A stretch of DNA of 64,000 bases from Sulfuriferula sp047300855 (GTDB lineage: Bacteria; Pseudomonadota; Gammaproteobacteria; Burkholderiales; Sulfuriferulaceae), in the NCBI RefSeq assembly GCF_047300855.1, contig NZ_CP170197.1, forward strand, positions 3,038,001-3,102,000, given 5' to 3'. The translations under genes and the position numbers were made by a program. Every line of letters begins with the position of its first letter. The stretch's first letter is position 1. The notes under the pieces were generated by a model that saw nothing but the letters and a program-made list of their open reading frames with translations, was not told the DNA's origin and ran no database searches. Positions 8,277 through 17,602 of this stretch are shown here, piece after piece.

Positions 8277-8300
8277 GTCCAGGCAGAACTGCCAAAATTG

Positions 8301-8339
8301 AAACGGCGCCATTCGCATGGCGCCGTTTTTATTTTTTTC
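8301..8339 (+). terminator. Intrinsic terminator after the decayed gene
   Basis: A 12-base perfect stem (AAACGGCGCCAT paired with ATGGCGCCGTTT) closes a four-base loop and is followed by TTATTTTTTT. This is a textbook rho-independent terminator for plus-strand transcription, and it fits the 3' end of the pseudogene at 8276. Confidence 0.9.
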
Positions 8340-8445
8340 AACTCGTGAAGTGGTCAGGTTTTCAGTCGCCAAATGAAGAGGCGATTCGCGTTTTAACCGC
8401 TCCGGTACAGGCTGATAACGCGAGGACATTCCCTCTCTGCAGCAG

Positions 8446-8540
8446 CCCCTGGCGTCAGGCTAAAAACCGATCAGGCGGGGCGGCTGTTTGAGCCGCAGGC
8501 GAGTTCCCGTCCCGACCGGTTTTTAGCCTGATGCCAGGGG
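8446..8540. repeat. Large palindromic intergenic repeat with 24-base arms
   Basis: The arms at 8446-8469 and 8517-8540 are inverted copies differing at one base (CCCCTGGCGTCAGGC against CCCCTGGCATCAGGC, both followed by TAAAAACCG). The loop holds a second small palindrome, CGGCTGTTTGAGCCG. The left arm resembles the start of the repeat at 7528. Continuing to the right is a GGGCGTGCTTTCTTTGGTTTC segment that leads into the IS insertion site, so the whole 8446-8597 plus 9868-9890 stretch is probably one composite repeat split by the IS. Confidence 0.75.
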
Positions 8541-8597
8541 GAAGCCGGAGGCCTTCAAGGTGGGGCGTGCTTTCTTTGGTTCTTTCTTTGCACGAGT

Positions 8598-9867
8598 GTA
8601 CAGACCGGGCACATAGATGACAGGTGTACGAGGACATAGGTGACACTTCTGCATAAACGTTTTATGTGGAGGAACCATGCCCTGGGAGACCAAAGACATC
8701 ATGAGCCTGAGAGAAGAATTTGTTTGCCTGGCTAAGCAGGAAGGCGCCAATCGTCGAGAGCTGTGTCGCCGCTTCGGGATCAGCCCCCAAACGGCCTATA
8801 AATGGCTGGCCCGGTTTTCAGAGGAAGGGGTGTCTGGACTGGCGGACCGATCCCGTCGTCCGAATCATAGCCCCACCCTTACGGCTGCCGATGTGCAGGC
8901 GGCCGTAGTCGATCTGCGGACCCAGCATCCGGCTTGGGGCGGACGCAAGATCAGCCGTCGCTTGCAGGACCTGGGCCTGGATTCCGTGGCGCCCAGCACG
9001 GTCAGTACCATCCTGCACCGGCATGGAATGATTTCCCCTCCGACAGAGGGCAGGCAGGCCTGGCAGCGGTTTGAACACGAATCGCCGAACGCGCTCTGGC
9101 AAACCGATTTCAAAGGCTACTTTGACGCCCTGCGCGGCCGATGTTGGCCCCTGACGGTGCTCGATGATCACTCGCGCTACAACCTGTTGCTGCAAGCCTG
9201 TGGCAACACCCGATCGGACACGGTGCAGACCCACCTGGAAGCTGCTTTTCGTCATTATGGGCTGCCTGCCCGCATGAACTTCGATAATGGTGCCCCCTGG
9301 GGATCGCCGGATCAGCCGGGACAGGTCACTGGGTTGGGCTTGTGGTTGATTCGCTTGGGCATCCGCATCAGTTATAGTCGCCCCTATCACCCCCAAACCA
9401 ACGGCAAGGACGAACGGTTCCATCGCTCGCTCAAGGTCGAAGTCCTCAACGGCCGCAGCTTTGACGATCTTGAGCATGCCCAATCTGCTTTTGACCGCTG
9501 GCGCCATGTCTACAATCACGAGCGGCCTCATGAAGGCATTCAAATGCAGACCCCGATCAGCCGTTATCAGCCCAGTCCCCGTGCCTTTCCGGACACCCTG
9601 CCAGCGCTCGAATATGGCCTTGACGACCAAATCGTAAGGGTAAAGTGGAACGGAGAACTTCGCTTCCAGGGCCATAAGTTCAAGGTATCAAGCGCCCTCC
9701 ACGGACACGATGTCGCGATCCGACCGCGTCCCAAGGAAGATGGGGTCTTCGATGTATTCTTTGCCCATCACCGCTGTTACACCATTGACCTTAACCCGAC
9801 ATCTGCGGCAAGCTAATGTGTCCACCATGTCTTCGCACAGCTGTCAGCCATCTCTCCGGTCTATACA
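8598..9867 (+). mobile_element. IS481-family insertion sequence, complete
   Basis: The element is about 1270 bp. The left end starts TGTACAGACCGG at 8598 and the right end, read inward, starts TGTATAGACCGG at 9867. Similarity between the two ends extends for about 50 bases and includes TGACAG, a GACAT and a final GGACAC/GTGACAC. CACGAG is present immediately outside both ends (8592-8597 and 9868-9873), so this is a 6-bp target duplication from a transposition event that has not decayed. It encodes a single transposase. The insertion lies in the loop of an older palindrome (TTCTTTCTTTG / CAAAGAAAGAA). Confidence 0.92.
8677..9816 (+). CDS. IS481-family transposase
   Basis: A 379-residue full-length DDE transposase. 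Residues ~5-60 form a helix-turn-helix (ELCRRFGISPQTAYKWLARF), followed by a second winged-helix part up to ~120 (GGRKISRRL, VSTILHRHG). The integrase core begins at WQTDFKGYF (first Asp), continues through NFDNGAPWG (second Asp) and ends at HPQTNGKDERFHRSLK (Glu). A C-terminal beta-rich tail is present. GGAGG lies just before the ATG at 8677. The gene is intact, so the element may be active. Confidence 0.95.
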   Translation: MPWETKDIMSLREEFVCLAKQEGANRRELCRRFGISPQTAYKWLARFSEEGVSGLADRSRRPNHSPTLTAADVQAAVVDLRTQHPAWGGRKISRRLQDLGLDSVAPSTVSTILHRHGMISPPTEGRQAWQRFEHESPNALWQTDFKGYFDALRGRCWPLTVLDDHSRYNLLLQACGNTRSDTVQTHLEAAFRHYGLPARMNFDNGAPWGSPDQPGQVTGLGLWLIRLGIRISYSRPYHPQTNGKDERFHRSLKVEVLNGRSFDDLEHAQSAFDRWRHVYNHERPHEGIQMQTPISRYQPSPRAFPDTLPALEYGLDDQIVRVKWNGELRFQGHKFKVSSALHGHDVAIRPRPKEDGVFDVFFAHHRCYTIDLNPTSAAS

Positions 9868-10017
9868 CACGAGCAAAGAAAGAACTTGCCGCCGGTCAAT
9901 CCCGGCCAATCACGGATTGCGTACTGTAGACAATGGACTGAGTGGCGGGTCTAAATGTGATGATGCAAGGCTGACTCCAGTGTTCATTCACTAGTGTTCC
10001 CCAGCATTAGAAACGTT

Positions 10018-10857
10018 TTACAGGTGACGTACGGCCGACGCCGCAGAGGTAGCGTAATGGTCAAAGTGGGGATGAGCCGGGCCAAAGACAGCGCCAAAGT
10101 GTATTAGGGCCGCTGCATACAGAGAGTCGGACGAGATAGTTACCTTCTTACTGTATGACCTGGCTTTATTGACGAGAAACTTGATTACCGCGGATGCTAA
10201 AAAATGCCCGCGAAGAAACAAGATGATTCGGCTAAGGTTTGTCCCAACAGCGGCCTCTGCAGCCGTCATTGACTTCAATGGAAGATGGGGGCGGGTTGCG
10301 GTCGTGAAGGTCGAAACCCTAGTGGAGCACGGTACAGCTGATGACTGGCTGGTCATAAACCTTGTGCAATTGTCGCCGACGGTTTGAAGACCGGCATCGC
10401 TCAGAGTGTTAGCAATATCCAAGCGAAGCAGTGGTGCGAATATTTTTGCAAGTTCATCTAGCCACGCTTGGCATTCGTTGACTGTCACCTTATTGGACTT
10501 GCACCAAGATTTCGCGAGTTGGTGAATTGTATCAACGGTATATAGTGTGTTCTCGATCGAGTAGCCGAAAGTATAGAGTATTCGAGGACAGAGACTTGCA
10601 TTGCCCACGAGCGGTAGCAAGTCGGAGTCTCGAGCAACTATTGCTTGAAGTTCGCCTGATTCGAGTTGAGCAATGTACTTGTCAATCTCGCCAGAGCCCC
10701 CAACAGGTTCTATCTCTAGTTGTGCATCGGTTGTGCGCGACAAGACTTCTTGCCAAAAGAGCACATCGTCTTCACCCTCCACGTACACCATCGTTTTTGC
10801 CCGGTAAAACGCGCTCTTGGCATTTAACGCATCTACAGAATACTCGAGGTTACGCAT
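10018..10857 (-). CDS. DUF4435 (TOPRIM-like) protein, AriB-like component of a PARIS-type locus
   Basis: A 279-residue DUF4435 protein. The TOPRIM-like signature is visible as MVYVEGEDDVLFW (Glu27) and IVARDSDL (Asp77, Asp79). A C-terminal part contains an IILFLRGHFLAS helix and the HPHFDHY segment usual for the family. In PARIS systems the equivalent protein, AriB, is a toxic nuclease released by AriA when a phage anti-restriction protein is sensed; I recall its essential acidic residue as Glu26 in the E. coli protein. The ATG overlaps the end of the ATPase gene by 8 bases, so the two are translationally coupled. DUF4435 also occurs in other defence contexts, so the PARIS name is an inference from the pair. 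Confidence 0.78.
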   Translation of the reverse strand: MRNLEYSVDALNAKSAFYRAKTMVYVEGEDDVLFWQEVLSRTTDAQLEIEPVGGSGEIDKYIAQLESGELQAIVARDSDLLPLVGNASLCPRILYTFGYSIENTLYTVDTIHQLAKSWCKSNKVTVNECQAWLDELAKIFAPLLRLDIANTLSDAGLQTVGDNCTRFMTSQSSAVPCSTRVSTFTTATRPHLPLKSMTAAEAAVGTNLSRIILFLRGHFLASAVIKFLVNKARSYSKKVTISSDSLYAAALIHFGAVFGPAHPHFDHYATSAASAVRHL

Positions 10858-12133
10858 GAAGAATGTCCTCCATGTCAAGAATACAGTCGCGGAACCTTCC
10901 GGCAATCTCAGGGGAGTGCGTTGCAACAATAATCTGAGCATTTGGGTTCAACGAGCGGATCGCTGTAATGATATTTCTCTGCCAAGAGATATGTAGCGAT
11001 AGTTCCGGTTCGTCGGCCAAAAATATATAGGGTTGCTGACGTTGAAGGAGCGCTTCAATAAAGAGAATTAGAAGTTGCTTTTCACCGGAAGACAACTTGG
11101 CCAATGGTATCGGGCCTTCATGGGCGACAGTCAATTCTCCGGCCGAGAATGTAAACGTCTTGTCTGAAATGAAAGTTTTTAAGGTCCGGATGAATAGCTC
11201 AATCTGGCTGAAAATTATTTTTGTCTCCTGTTCAGCTGCCAACGACCTCGCGACCACTGTTCTGGTCAGCTTAAAGGCTTCAAGCGCCGCAAAATCTACT
11301 GACAGATCGGAGGGAGGTTTCGAACCTTTATCACGTGGCTTCGATAGCTCTTTCAATTTTTTGACGGTCGCCGTCACTGCAGCAATGTGGTCTTGTATCT
11401 TCCGAGAAACCTCAGTTCCACCCACACCCAATTGTTTGTATGCGGAAACAAGGTTCTGGCGCTCAACGTGCTCATCAAAATCCAGTTCGTAACCTTGATC
11501 CTTAGCCTTATCCTCGGTGTAGAGGAGAGAAGTAAGGACGGCTTTCTGCAGCGCGGCAGAAATATTTCGCGCTGCATTAGAAAGCTCTAGTTGGTACTGT
11601 GTCAGTCGTTGCATAAGGCTCGTCAGTCGCAGATCGACTGTGGATGCATATCGCTTGGGAAATCGTTCTCGTAGTTCTGGATCCGGATCACCCCCGATTC
11701 GATAGACGGATAGTGAGGCCACTGCAACCAACGCCCCTAGCTCTTGCTTGATTCGCTGTGATTCTTCAACCGCGCGGCGACGTATTGATATCGGCATACC
11801 CCTTCCGTCGTCGAGACCCAGCAAAGGCGCCATAAAGCGACGGTTCGAGATGTGATACTCAATGAGTAAAAACGGGCTGGACTTAGTTTCAATCCTGTCC
11901 GCTCGAATAGTCCTTGTCCGTCTTCCGTCCGTCAGGATAATGGTAGCGGAGCTAAAAACGTTTTCGTAGAGCGCATCCGTGTCAACTGCAAGAACAGCGT
12001 GCACGATATTCATGAAGGTTGTTTTGCCCGAGCCGTTTTTCCCGATGATAATGTTCACATCGTCTCTGAACAGCGATCCCGCCTCTTTGGACTGCCAGAA
12101 GCCCGTTATGGATATCGATTTAACTTTGAACAT
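10850..12133 (-). CDS. AAA/ABC-type ATPase, AriA-like component of a PARIS-type locus
   Basis: A 427-residue SMC/OLD-like ATPase. Walker A is IIGKNGSGKTTF (residues ~31-40). A helical insert spans ~130-310 (QRLTQYQLELSNAARNIS to QIELFIRTLK). The signature motif LSSGEKQLLIL is at ~350 and Walker B YIFLADEPELSLH at ~375, followed by IVATHSPEIAG. It lacks the C-terminal TOPRIM domain of OLD nucleases; that role is supplied by the next gene. This matches AriA of PARIS in domain layout and in gene order. It has no immediate partner upstream. Codon use and base composition look more AT-rich than the flanking housekeeping genes, which suggests acquisition by transfer. Confidence 0.8.
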   Translation of the reverse strand: MFKVKSISITGFWQSKEAGSLFRDDVNIIIGKNGSGKTTFMNIVHAVLAVDTDALYENVFSSATIILTDGRRTRTIRADRIETKSSPFLLIEYHISNRRFMAPLLGLDDGRGMPISIRRRAVEESQRIKQELGALVAVASLSVYRIGGDPDPELRERFPKRYASTVDLRLTSLMQRLTQYQLELSNAARNISAALQKAVLTSLLYTEDKAKDQGYELDFDEHVERQNLVSAYKQLGVGGTEVSRKIQDHIAAVTATVKKLKELSKPRDKGSKPPSDLSVDFAALEAFKLTRTVVARSLAAEQETKIIFSQIELFIRTLKTFISDKTFTFSAGELTVAHEGPIPLAKLSSGEKQLLILFIEALLQRQQPYIFLADEPELSLHISWQRNIITAIRSLNPNAQIIVATHSPEIAGRFRDCILDMEDILHA

Positions 12134-12365
12134 AAAATAGTTGCGTAAAGAGTTCTTTGATTAGATTGAACATTTAAATTCCGGAGCCGCGACACTTTTC
12201 GGCGTGCCCCCTGAAACGAATTGCTAGCCCGGATGGAGACCCGAAGCTATGTATCAATAAATAACAAAACAGAAAGTAACAGCCCATGTCAGGCGTGCCA
12301 TAACTTTGAGCTCTTGGCCTACCTCCACAGGGTCAAGCCTTGACTCTTTCTTTACTTAAAAAAGA

Positions 12366-13415
12366 TTAAAGCGGGCGCGACCCTTTCCCCACCAAATCCC
12401 CCACATACCACTCCATAGCCTCAGCCAACCCCTCCCCCAACCGATGCGACGGTTCATACCCCAGCAGCCGCTGCGCCTTGGAAATATCCGCCAGCGAATG
12501 CCGGACATCGCCCGCCCGAAAATCCCGGTAAGTCGGCTTGAAGGTTTCCAGATGCGGAAAGCGCGGCGCCAACAAACGCCGTATGTGTTCGCACAGTTCG
12601 TTCAGCGTGGTGCGGTCGCCGACCGCGACGTTGTAGACCTGGTTCACTGCCTCGGGGTTGTCGGTGGTGGCGGCGAGGATATTGGCCTGGATGGTGTTGT
12701 CGATGTAGCAGAAGTCGCGGCTGGTTTCGCCGTCGCCGTTGATGTAGACCGGCTCATTGGCGATCATGCTGGCCACCCATTTGGGGATGACGGCGGCGTA
12801 GGCGCCTTCGGGGTCCTGCCGGCGGCCGAAGATGTTGAAGTATCGGAGGCCGATGGTGTGGAAACCGTAGCAGCGCGAGAACACGTCGGCGTACAGCTCG
12901 TTGACGTATTTGGTGACGGCGTAAGGCGACAGCGGCTTACCGATCTTGTCTTCGACCTTGGGCAGGCCGGGATGGTCGCCGTAGGTGGAGCTGGAGGCGG
13001 CGTAGACGAAGCGTTTGACCCTTGCATCGCGCGCGGTCACCAGCATGTTGAGGAAGCCGTCGATGTTGGCGCCGTTGGTGGTGATGGGGTCTTCCAGCGA
13101 GCGCGGCACCGAGCCCAGCGCAGCCTGGTGCAGCACGTAGTCCACGCCATTACAGGCGACATGGCAATCGTCCAGCGTGCGGATGTCGCCTTCGATGAAG
13201 TTGAAACGCGCCCATTGCTGGGGAGTGACGCTGGCCTGCACCTTGTCGAAGTTGTAGCGGTGGCCGGTGGCGAAGCTGTCCAGGCCGACCACGCGTTGGT
13301 CGAGCTGGAGCAGTTGTTCCAGCAGGTTGCAACCGATGAAACCGGCCACGCCGGTGACCAGCCAGGTTTTTGGCGCAGCCTGAAGCTGCGCGCAGATTTC
13401 CGCGTAGCGGCTCAT
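12366..13415 (-). CDS. tviC: UDP-GlcNAc/GlcNAcA 4-epimerase (TviC/WbpP-like)
   Basis: A 349-residue extended SDR. The Rossmann motif is VTGVAGFIGCNLLEQLL. The catalytic Ser/Tyr/Lys are in AASSSTYGDHP and SPYAVTKYVNE, and RYFNIFGRRQDPEGAYAAVIPKW is characteristic of the TviC/WbpP/Gne group that epimerises N-acetylated UDP-hexoses or their uronic acids. The start at MSRYAEIC lies two bases after the stop of the dehydrogenase gene; the longer frame upstream runs inside that gene. Together with the neighbour it would make UDP-GalNAcA, the Vi-antigen and B-band O-antigen precursor. No glycosyltransferase or polymerase genes are nearby. Confidence 0.85.
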   Translation of the reverse strand: MSRYAEICAQLQAAPKTWLVTGVAGFIGCNLLEQLLQLDQRVVGLDSFATGHRYNFDKVQASVTPQQWARFNFIEGDIRTLDDCHVACNGVDYVLHQAALGSVPRSLEDPITTNGANIDGFLNMLVTARDARVKRFVYAASSSTYGDHPGLPKVEDKIGKPLSPYAVTKYVNELYADVFSRCYGFHTIGLRYFNIFGRRQDPEGAYAAVIPKWVASMIANEPVYINGDGETSRDFCYIDNTIQANILAATTDNPEAVNQVYNVAVGDRTTLNELCEHIRRLLAPRFPHLETFKPTYRDFRAGDVRHSLADISKAQRLLGYEPSHRLGEGLAEAMEWYVGDLVGKGSRPL

Positions 13416-13417
13416 GC

Positions 13418-14698
<1,281 letters not shown>

Positions 14699-14846
14699 GC
14701 CTGTCTCCCTGAATTGTAATGCGCGATTCTAAGCCATTTCTGTGCCAAGGCATTCTACTGAAACTTGAACGCCCCCGAAAGCGCGGGACTTTGCAAATCA
14801 TCGGCTTGTAGGCATGATGCCTGTTCCGGCATGAGGGGGAAGCACA

Positions 14847-15638
14847 ATGAAACCTGTTATTTCGCACGCGCTGCATGGGATATTGATCGGTATCGTATTG
14901 ACGGCCTTGTCGCCCATGCCCGGCGCACAGGCGGACACGCTGCCGCAAACCATCCAGAAGGTAAAACGTTCCGTGGTGGCCGTAGGCACCTATCAGCCAA
15001 CCCGGCAACCGCGTGGAGATTTTCGCGCCACCGGTTATGTGGTCGGCGACGGCCTGCATGCGATCACTAATTATCATGTGGTCAAGCCGGTGCTTGATAT
15101 CGAACATAAAGAGGTACTTGGCATATTTACCGGCGAGGGTGAAACCATCCAGTTTCGCCCGGCGCAGGTGGAACTGAGCGATCCCGCACACGATGTGGTG
15201 CTGCTGAAGTTTTCCGGCGCGCCGCTGCCGGTATTGAGACTGAGCGACTCGAATGCTGTTCAGGAAGGTATGGTGATGTATTTCACCGGCTTCCCCATCG
15301 GCAGTGTGCTGGGGCTGCATCCTTCCTCCATCCGTGCCGGCATTTCGTCGATCACCCCTATCGTGCGCCCGGTACCCAATGCGCGCTATCTGGACGTCAA
15401 AACCCTGCGTCAGGAATCGGACCCGTTCAACATATTTCAGCTGGATGGTATCTCCTACCCCGGCAATAGCGGGAGCCCGGTATACGATCCGCAGACCGGG
15501 CTGGTGTACGGCACCGTCAACAGCACCTTCATCAAAAGCACCAAGGAAAACGTGCTGAAAGACCCCAGTGCCATTTCCTATGCCATTCCCAGTCGCTATG
15601 TGAAGGCATTGATGCAGAAGGCCGGTCTGGAACCGTGA
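14847..15638 (+). CDS. Exported trypsin-like serine protease (S1 family)
   Basis: A 263-residue protein with a signal peptide (ISHALHGILIGIVLTALS, ending near GAQA). The catalytic triad of the S1C/HtrA fold can be read: His in TNYHVV, Asp in AHDVVLLK and Ser in YPGNSGSPVYD. No PDZ domain follows, so it is a stand-alone periplasmic or secreted protease domain, shorter than DegP/DegS. AGGGGGAA precedes the ATG. It is transcribed away from the TviB-like gene. The substrate is unknown. Confidence 0.85.
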   Translation: MKPVISHALHGILIGIVLTALSPMPGAQADTLPQTIQKVKRSVVAVGTYQPTRQPRGDFRATGYVVGDGLHAITNYHVVKPVLDIEHKEVLGIFTGEGETIQFRPAQVELSDPAHDVVLLKFSGAPLPVLRLSDSNAVQEGMVMYFTGFPIGSVLGLHPSSIRAGISSITPIVRPVPNARYLDVKTLRQESDPFNIFQLDGISYPGNSGSPVYDPQTGLVYGTVNSTFIKSTKENVLKDPSAISYAIPSRYVKALMQKAGLEP

Positions 15639-15659
15639 TGAGCGCTACAGCCGATTCGC

Positions 15660-16736
15660 TTACATCCAGTCAGCCAGACTCACGCCGATGCCCAGGGATT
15701 GCTGCTTGTAGTTGTAGTCGATAAGCGATTCGCCGTAGCCGTTGAAATACTGCACGTAGCCTTTGAGGCGGCCATACAGCGGAAAGCTCCAGTCGACCCG
15801 TACCGCGCCGCGGTTGGGGGACCGCTTCAGATTGTTGCGTACCAGCAGCGAATAGGTATTGCCACCGTTGTTGTAGGTCGCCACCACATCTCCCCTGCCC
15901 AGGTAATCCTGGATATCGGGGTTATTGTCACTGGCTGCGCTTTCCGGAATGCGGTACCACGGCCGGATCAGCAGCGAAAAATCGCCACGCTCGAATCCGA
16001 ACTGCGCATAAATCCGGTTCCAGCTACGCGACAGGGCCACCGAGCGGCCATTGGACTCATGCTCCACGCCCAGATTGATGAAGCGTCCAGTCAGGCCGAA
16101 AACATTATAGTTGGTGCGAAACACCAGCATCGCCTCGGGCTCGTAGTCGGTCTCGCGAAACGGCGCTGAAACGCCGTGGTTATAGGCCTGCCAGTAGGAC
16201 GACACGGTGTAGCCCACCCATAAATCGGCGTTTTTATTGAACAGCCCTTCCACCACTTTGGTCTTCACGCTCAGCTGCAACTTGGTTTCCAGTGAATCCA
16301 GTTTTTCCGAGGATTGCAGCAAATTACCCCGAAACGGCGCATTGTTGGGCGAGTTGTTGTACTTGATAGGGAGAAAATAGCTGGCGTGGTAAGGACGGAA
16401 CAGGAAGGTGCCGTGCTTGTCCTTGTCGTCCAGTTCCCACTCGCGCGACAGCAGCGAATTATTCGCCAATTCAGCCGCTGGTGCTGCGGGAGCGGGCGGG
16501 ACGGGAGCAGCGGCAGGCAGCGCTGCCGTCTTGGCCTGTTCCGGTGAAGGGGGAAGCGGAATCGTGCCGGACAATTTGTCGTAACAAGCCAGCCGTTGCG
16601 CATCGTTTTTTATGGTTGGGCACGTCCCTAACTGCGGCACGACAGGCTCGGCATGCGCCGTTTGAATCCCGCCCAGCAGGCACCCGCACGCCACAATAAT
16701 TTCGTTTACGCCTGGACATTTCCTGAACTGTTCCAT
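15660..16736 (-). CDS. pldA: Outer-membrane phospholipase A (OMPLA)
   Basis: A 358-residue outer-membrane enzyme. After a signal peptide (ending GIQTAHA) there is an N-terminal domain with a cysteine pair (GTCPTIKNDAQRLACYDKLSG) and an Ala/Pro-rich linker. The beta-barrel phospholipase follows from about residue 105. The catalytic elements are in NLGVEHESNGRS and LSRSWNRIYAQ, giving the His, Ser and Asn of OMPLA. It hydrolyses phospholipids displaced into the outer leaflet, usually after dimerisation. The TCPTIxxDxxRLxCYD prefix is frequent in proteobacterial envelope proteins and is not part of the E. coli enzyme. The start has AAGGGAT upstream. Confidence 0.92.
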   Translation of the reverse strand: MEQFRKCPGVNEIIVACGCLLGGIQTAHAEPVVPQLGTCPTIKNDAQRLACYDKLSGTIPLPPSPEQAKTAALPAAAPVPPAPAAPAAELANNSLLSREWELDDKDKHGTFLFRPYHASYFLPIKYNNSPNNAPFRGNLLQSSEKLDSLETKLQLSVKTKVVEGLFNKNADLWVGYTVSSYWQAYNHGVSAPFRETDYEPEAMLVFRTNYNVFGLTGRFINLGVEHESNGRSVALSRSWNRIYAQFGFERGDFSLLIRPWYRIPESAASDNNPDIQDYLGRGDVVATYNNGGNTYSLLVRNNLKRSPNRGAVRVDWSFPLYGRLKGYVQYFNGYGESLIDYNYKQQSLGIGVSLADWM

Positions 16737-16818
16737 TCCATCCCTTGCTGCAAAAAAGTCAAACTGATTAATTAAATGGCCGTTTCAGGTGATCGCAGAA
16801 TACATGGATAGGCAGGGA

Positions 16819-17568
16819 TCAGCCCTGGTGGCTGTTCATCACCTGCTCGCAATATTGTTGCATATCCTCCGGCACGCCGGGCGGGCATTGCCCGCATTCG
16901 CGATTGCCGGGTACCGCATAATCGATGAATTTGGGATAGGCGAGTTTCAGATTGGCCATGATCCCGACGAATTCAGCCAAGGGCTTGTTGTCGCCCAGAC
17001 GCGGATTGCGGGTTTTTTCCTGGCCGATGCTGGATACGCGCCGCCCCTGGTAGTCATGCGCGGGATAGACCAGCGTATCCTCGGCCAGCGTGAACAGCTT
17101 GTCATGCACGCTGCGGTACAAGGTCGGCGCATCGCCGTTTTGAAAATCGGTACGGCCGCAACCGTCAATTAACAACGCATCGCCGGTCAGCACGCGGCCC
17201 TCCACGGCATAGGCGAAATGATGGTCGGTGTGGCCTGGCGTATGCAAAGGTGCGAGCGTGATGCTCCCAACCGTGAACGGCCTGCCATCCTCCAGCGAAA
17301 CATCGGCGCAAGGCAATTGATCCAGCGCAGGATGGGCAATGCGGCTGCCGGCTTCCTGTTTGAGCTTGCGCGCCGCCGTGAGATGGTCGGCATGGATATG
17401 CGTATCCACGGTGTAAGCCAGCTTGAGTCCGAGCGCGTTGAGCTCGGCCAGATCGCGTTGCCAGGTCGGCAATACCGGATCCACCAGGATGGCCTGCCCG
17501 GTTTGCTCACAACCGAGCAAATAGGTGTAGGTGCTTGAAACAGGTTCAAACAATTGCCTGAAAATCAT
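16819..17568 (-). CDS. Persulfide dioxygenase (ETHE1-like metallo-beta-lactamase fold)
   Basis: A 249-residue MBL-fold protein of the ETHE1/Sdo group. It begins MIFRQLFEPVSSTYTYLLG and has the metal motif HIHADHLT, the HTPGHTD strand, LTGDALLIDGCGRTDFQ and the C-terminal YPAHDYQGR. ETHE1-type enzymes oxidise glutathione persulfide to sulfite with one non-haem iron (two His and one Asp), using the His of HIHADH, the His of TPGHT and the Asp of TGD. AGGAGG lies upstream of the chosen ATG. In this genome it would feed a sulfite pool, which fits the TauE/SafE exporter further on. Confidence 0.88.
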   Translation of the reverse strand: MIFRQLFEPVSSTYTYLLGCEQTGQAILVDPVLPTWQRDLAELNALGLKLAYTVDTHIHADHLTAARKLKQEAGSRIAHPALDQLPCADVSLEDGRPFTVGSITLAPLHTPGHTDHHFAYAVEGRVLTGDALLIDGCGRTDFQNGDAPTLYRSVHDKLFTLAEDTLVYPAHDYQGRRVSSIGQEKTRNPRLGDNKPLAEFVGIMANLKLAYPKFIDYAVPGNRECGQCPPGVPEDMQQYCEQVMNSHQG

Positions 17569-17602
17569 GCTGCCTCCTCGATTCACTATTAACCATTTAC
17601 CG

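Noticed and set aside
7957..8295. Minus-strand frame of 112 codons with hydrophobic parts
   Set aside because: It is the shadow of the decayed plus-strand gene, whose family motifs and terminator are clear.
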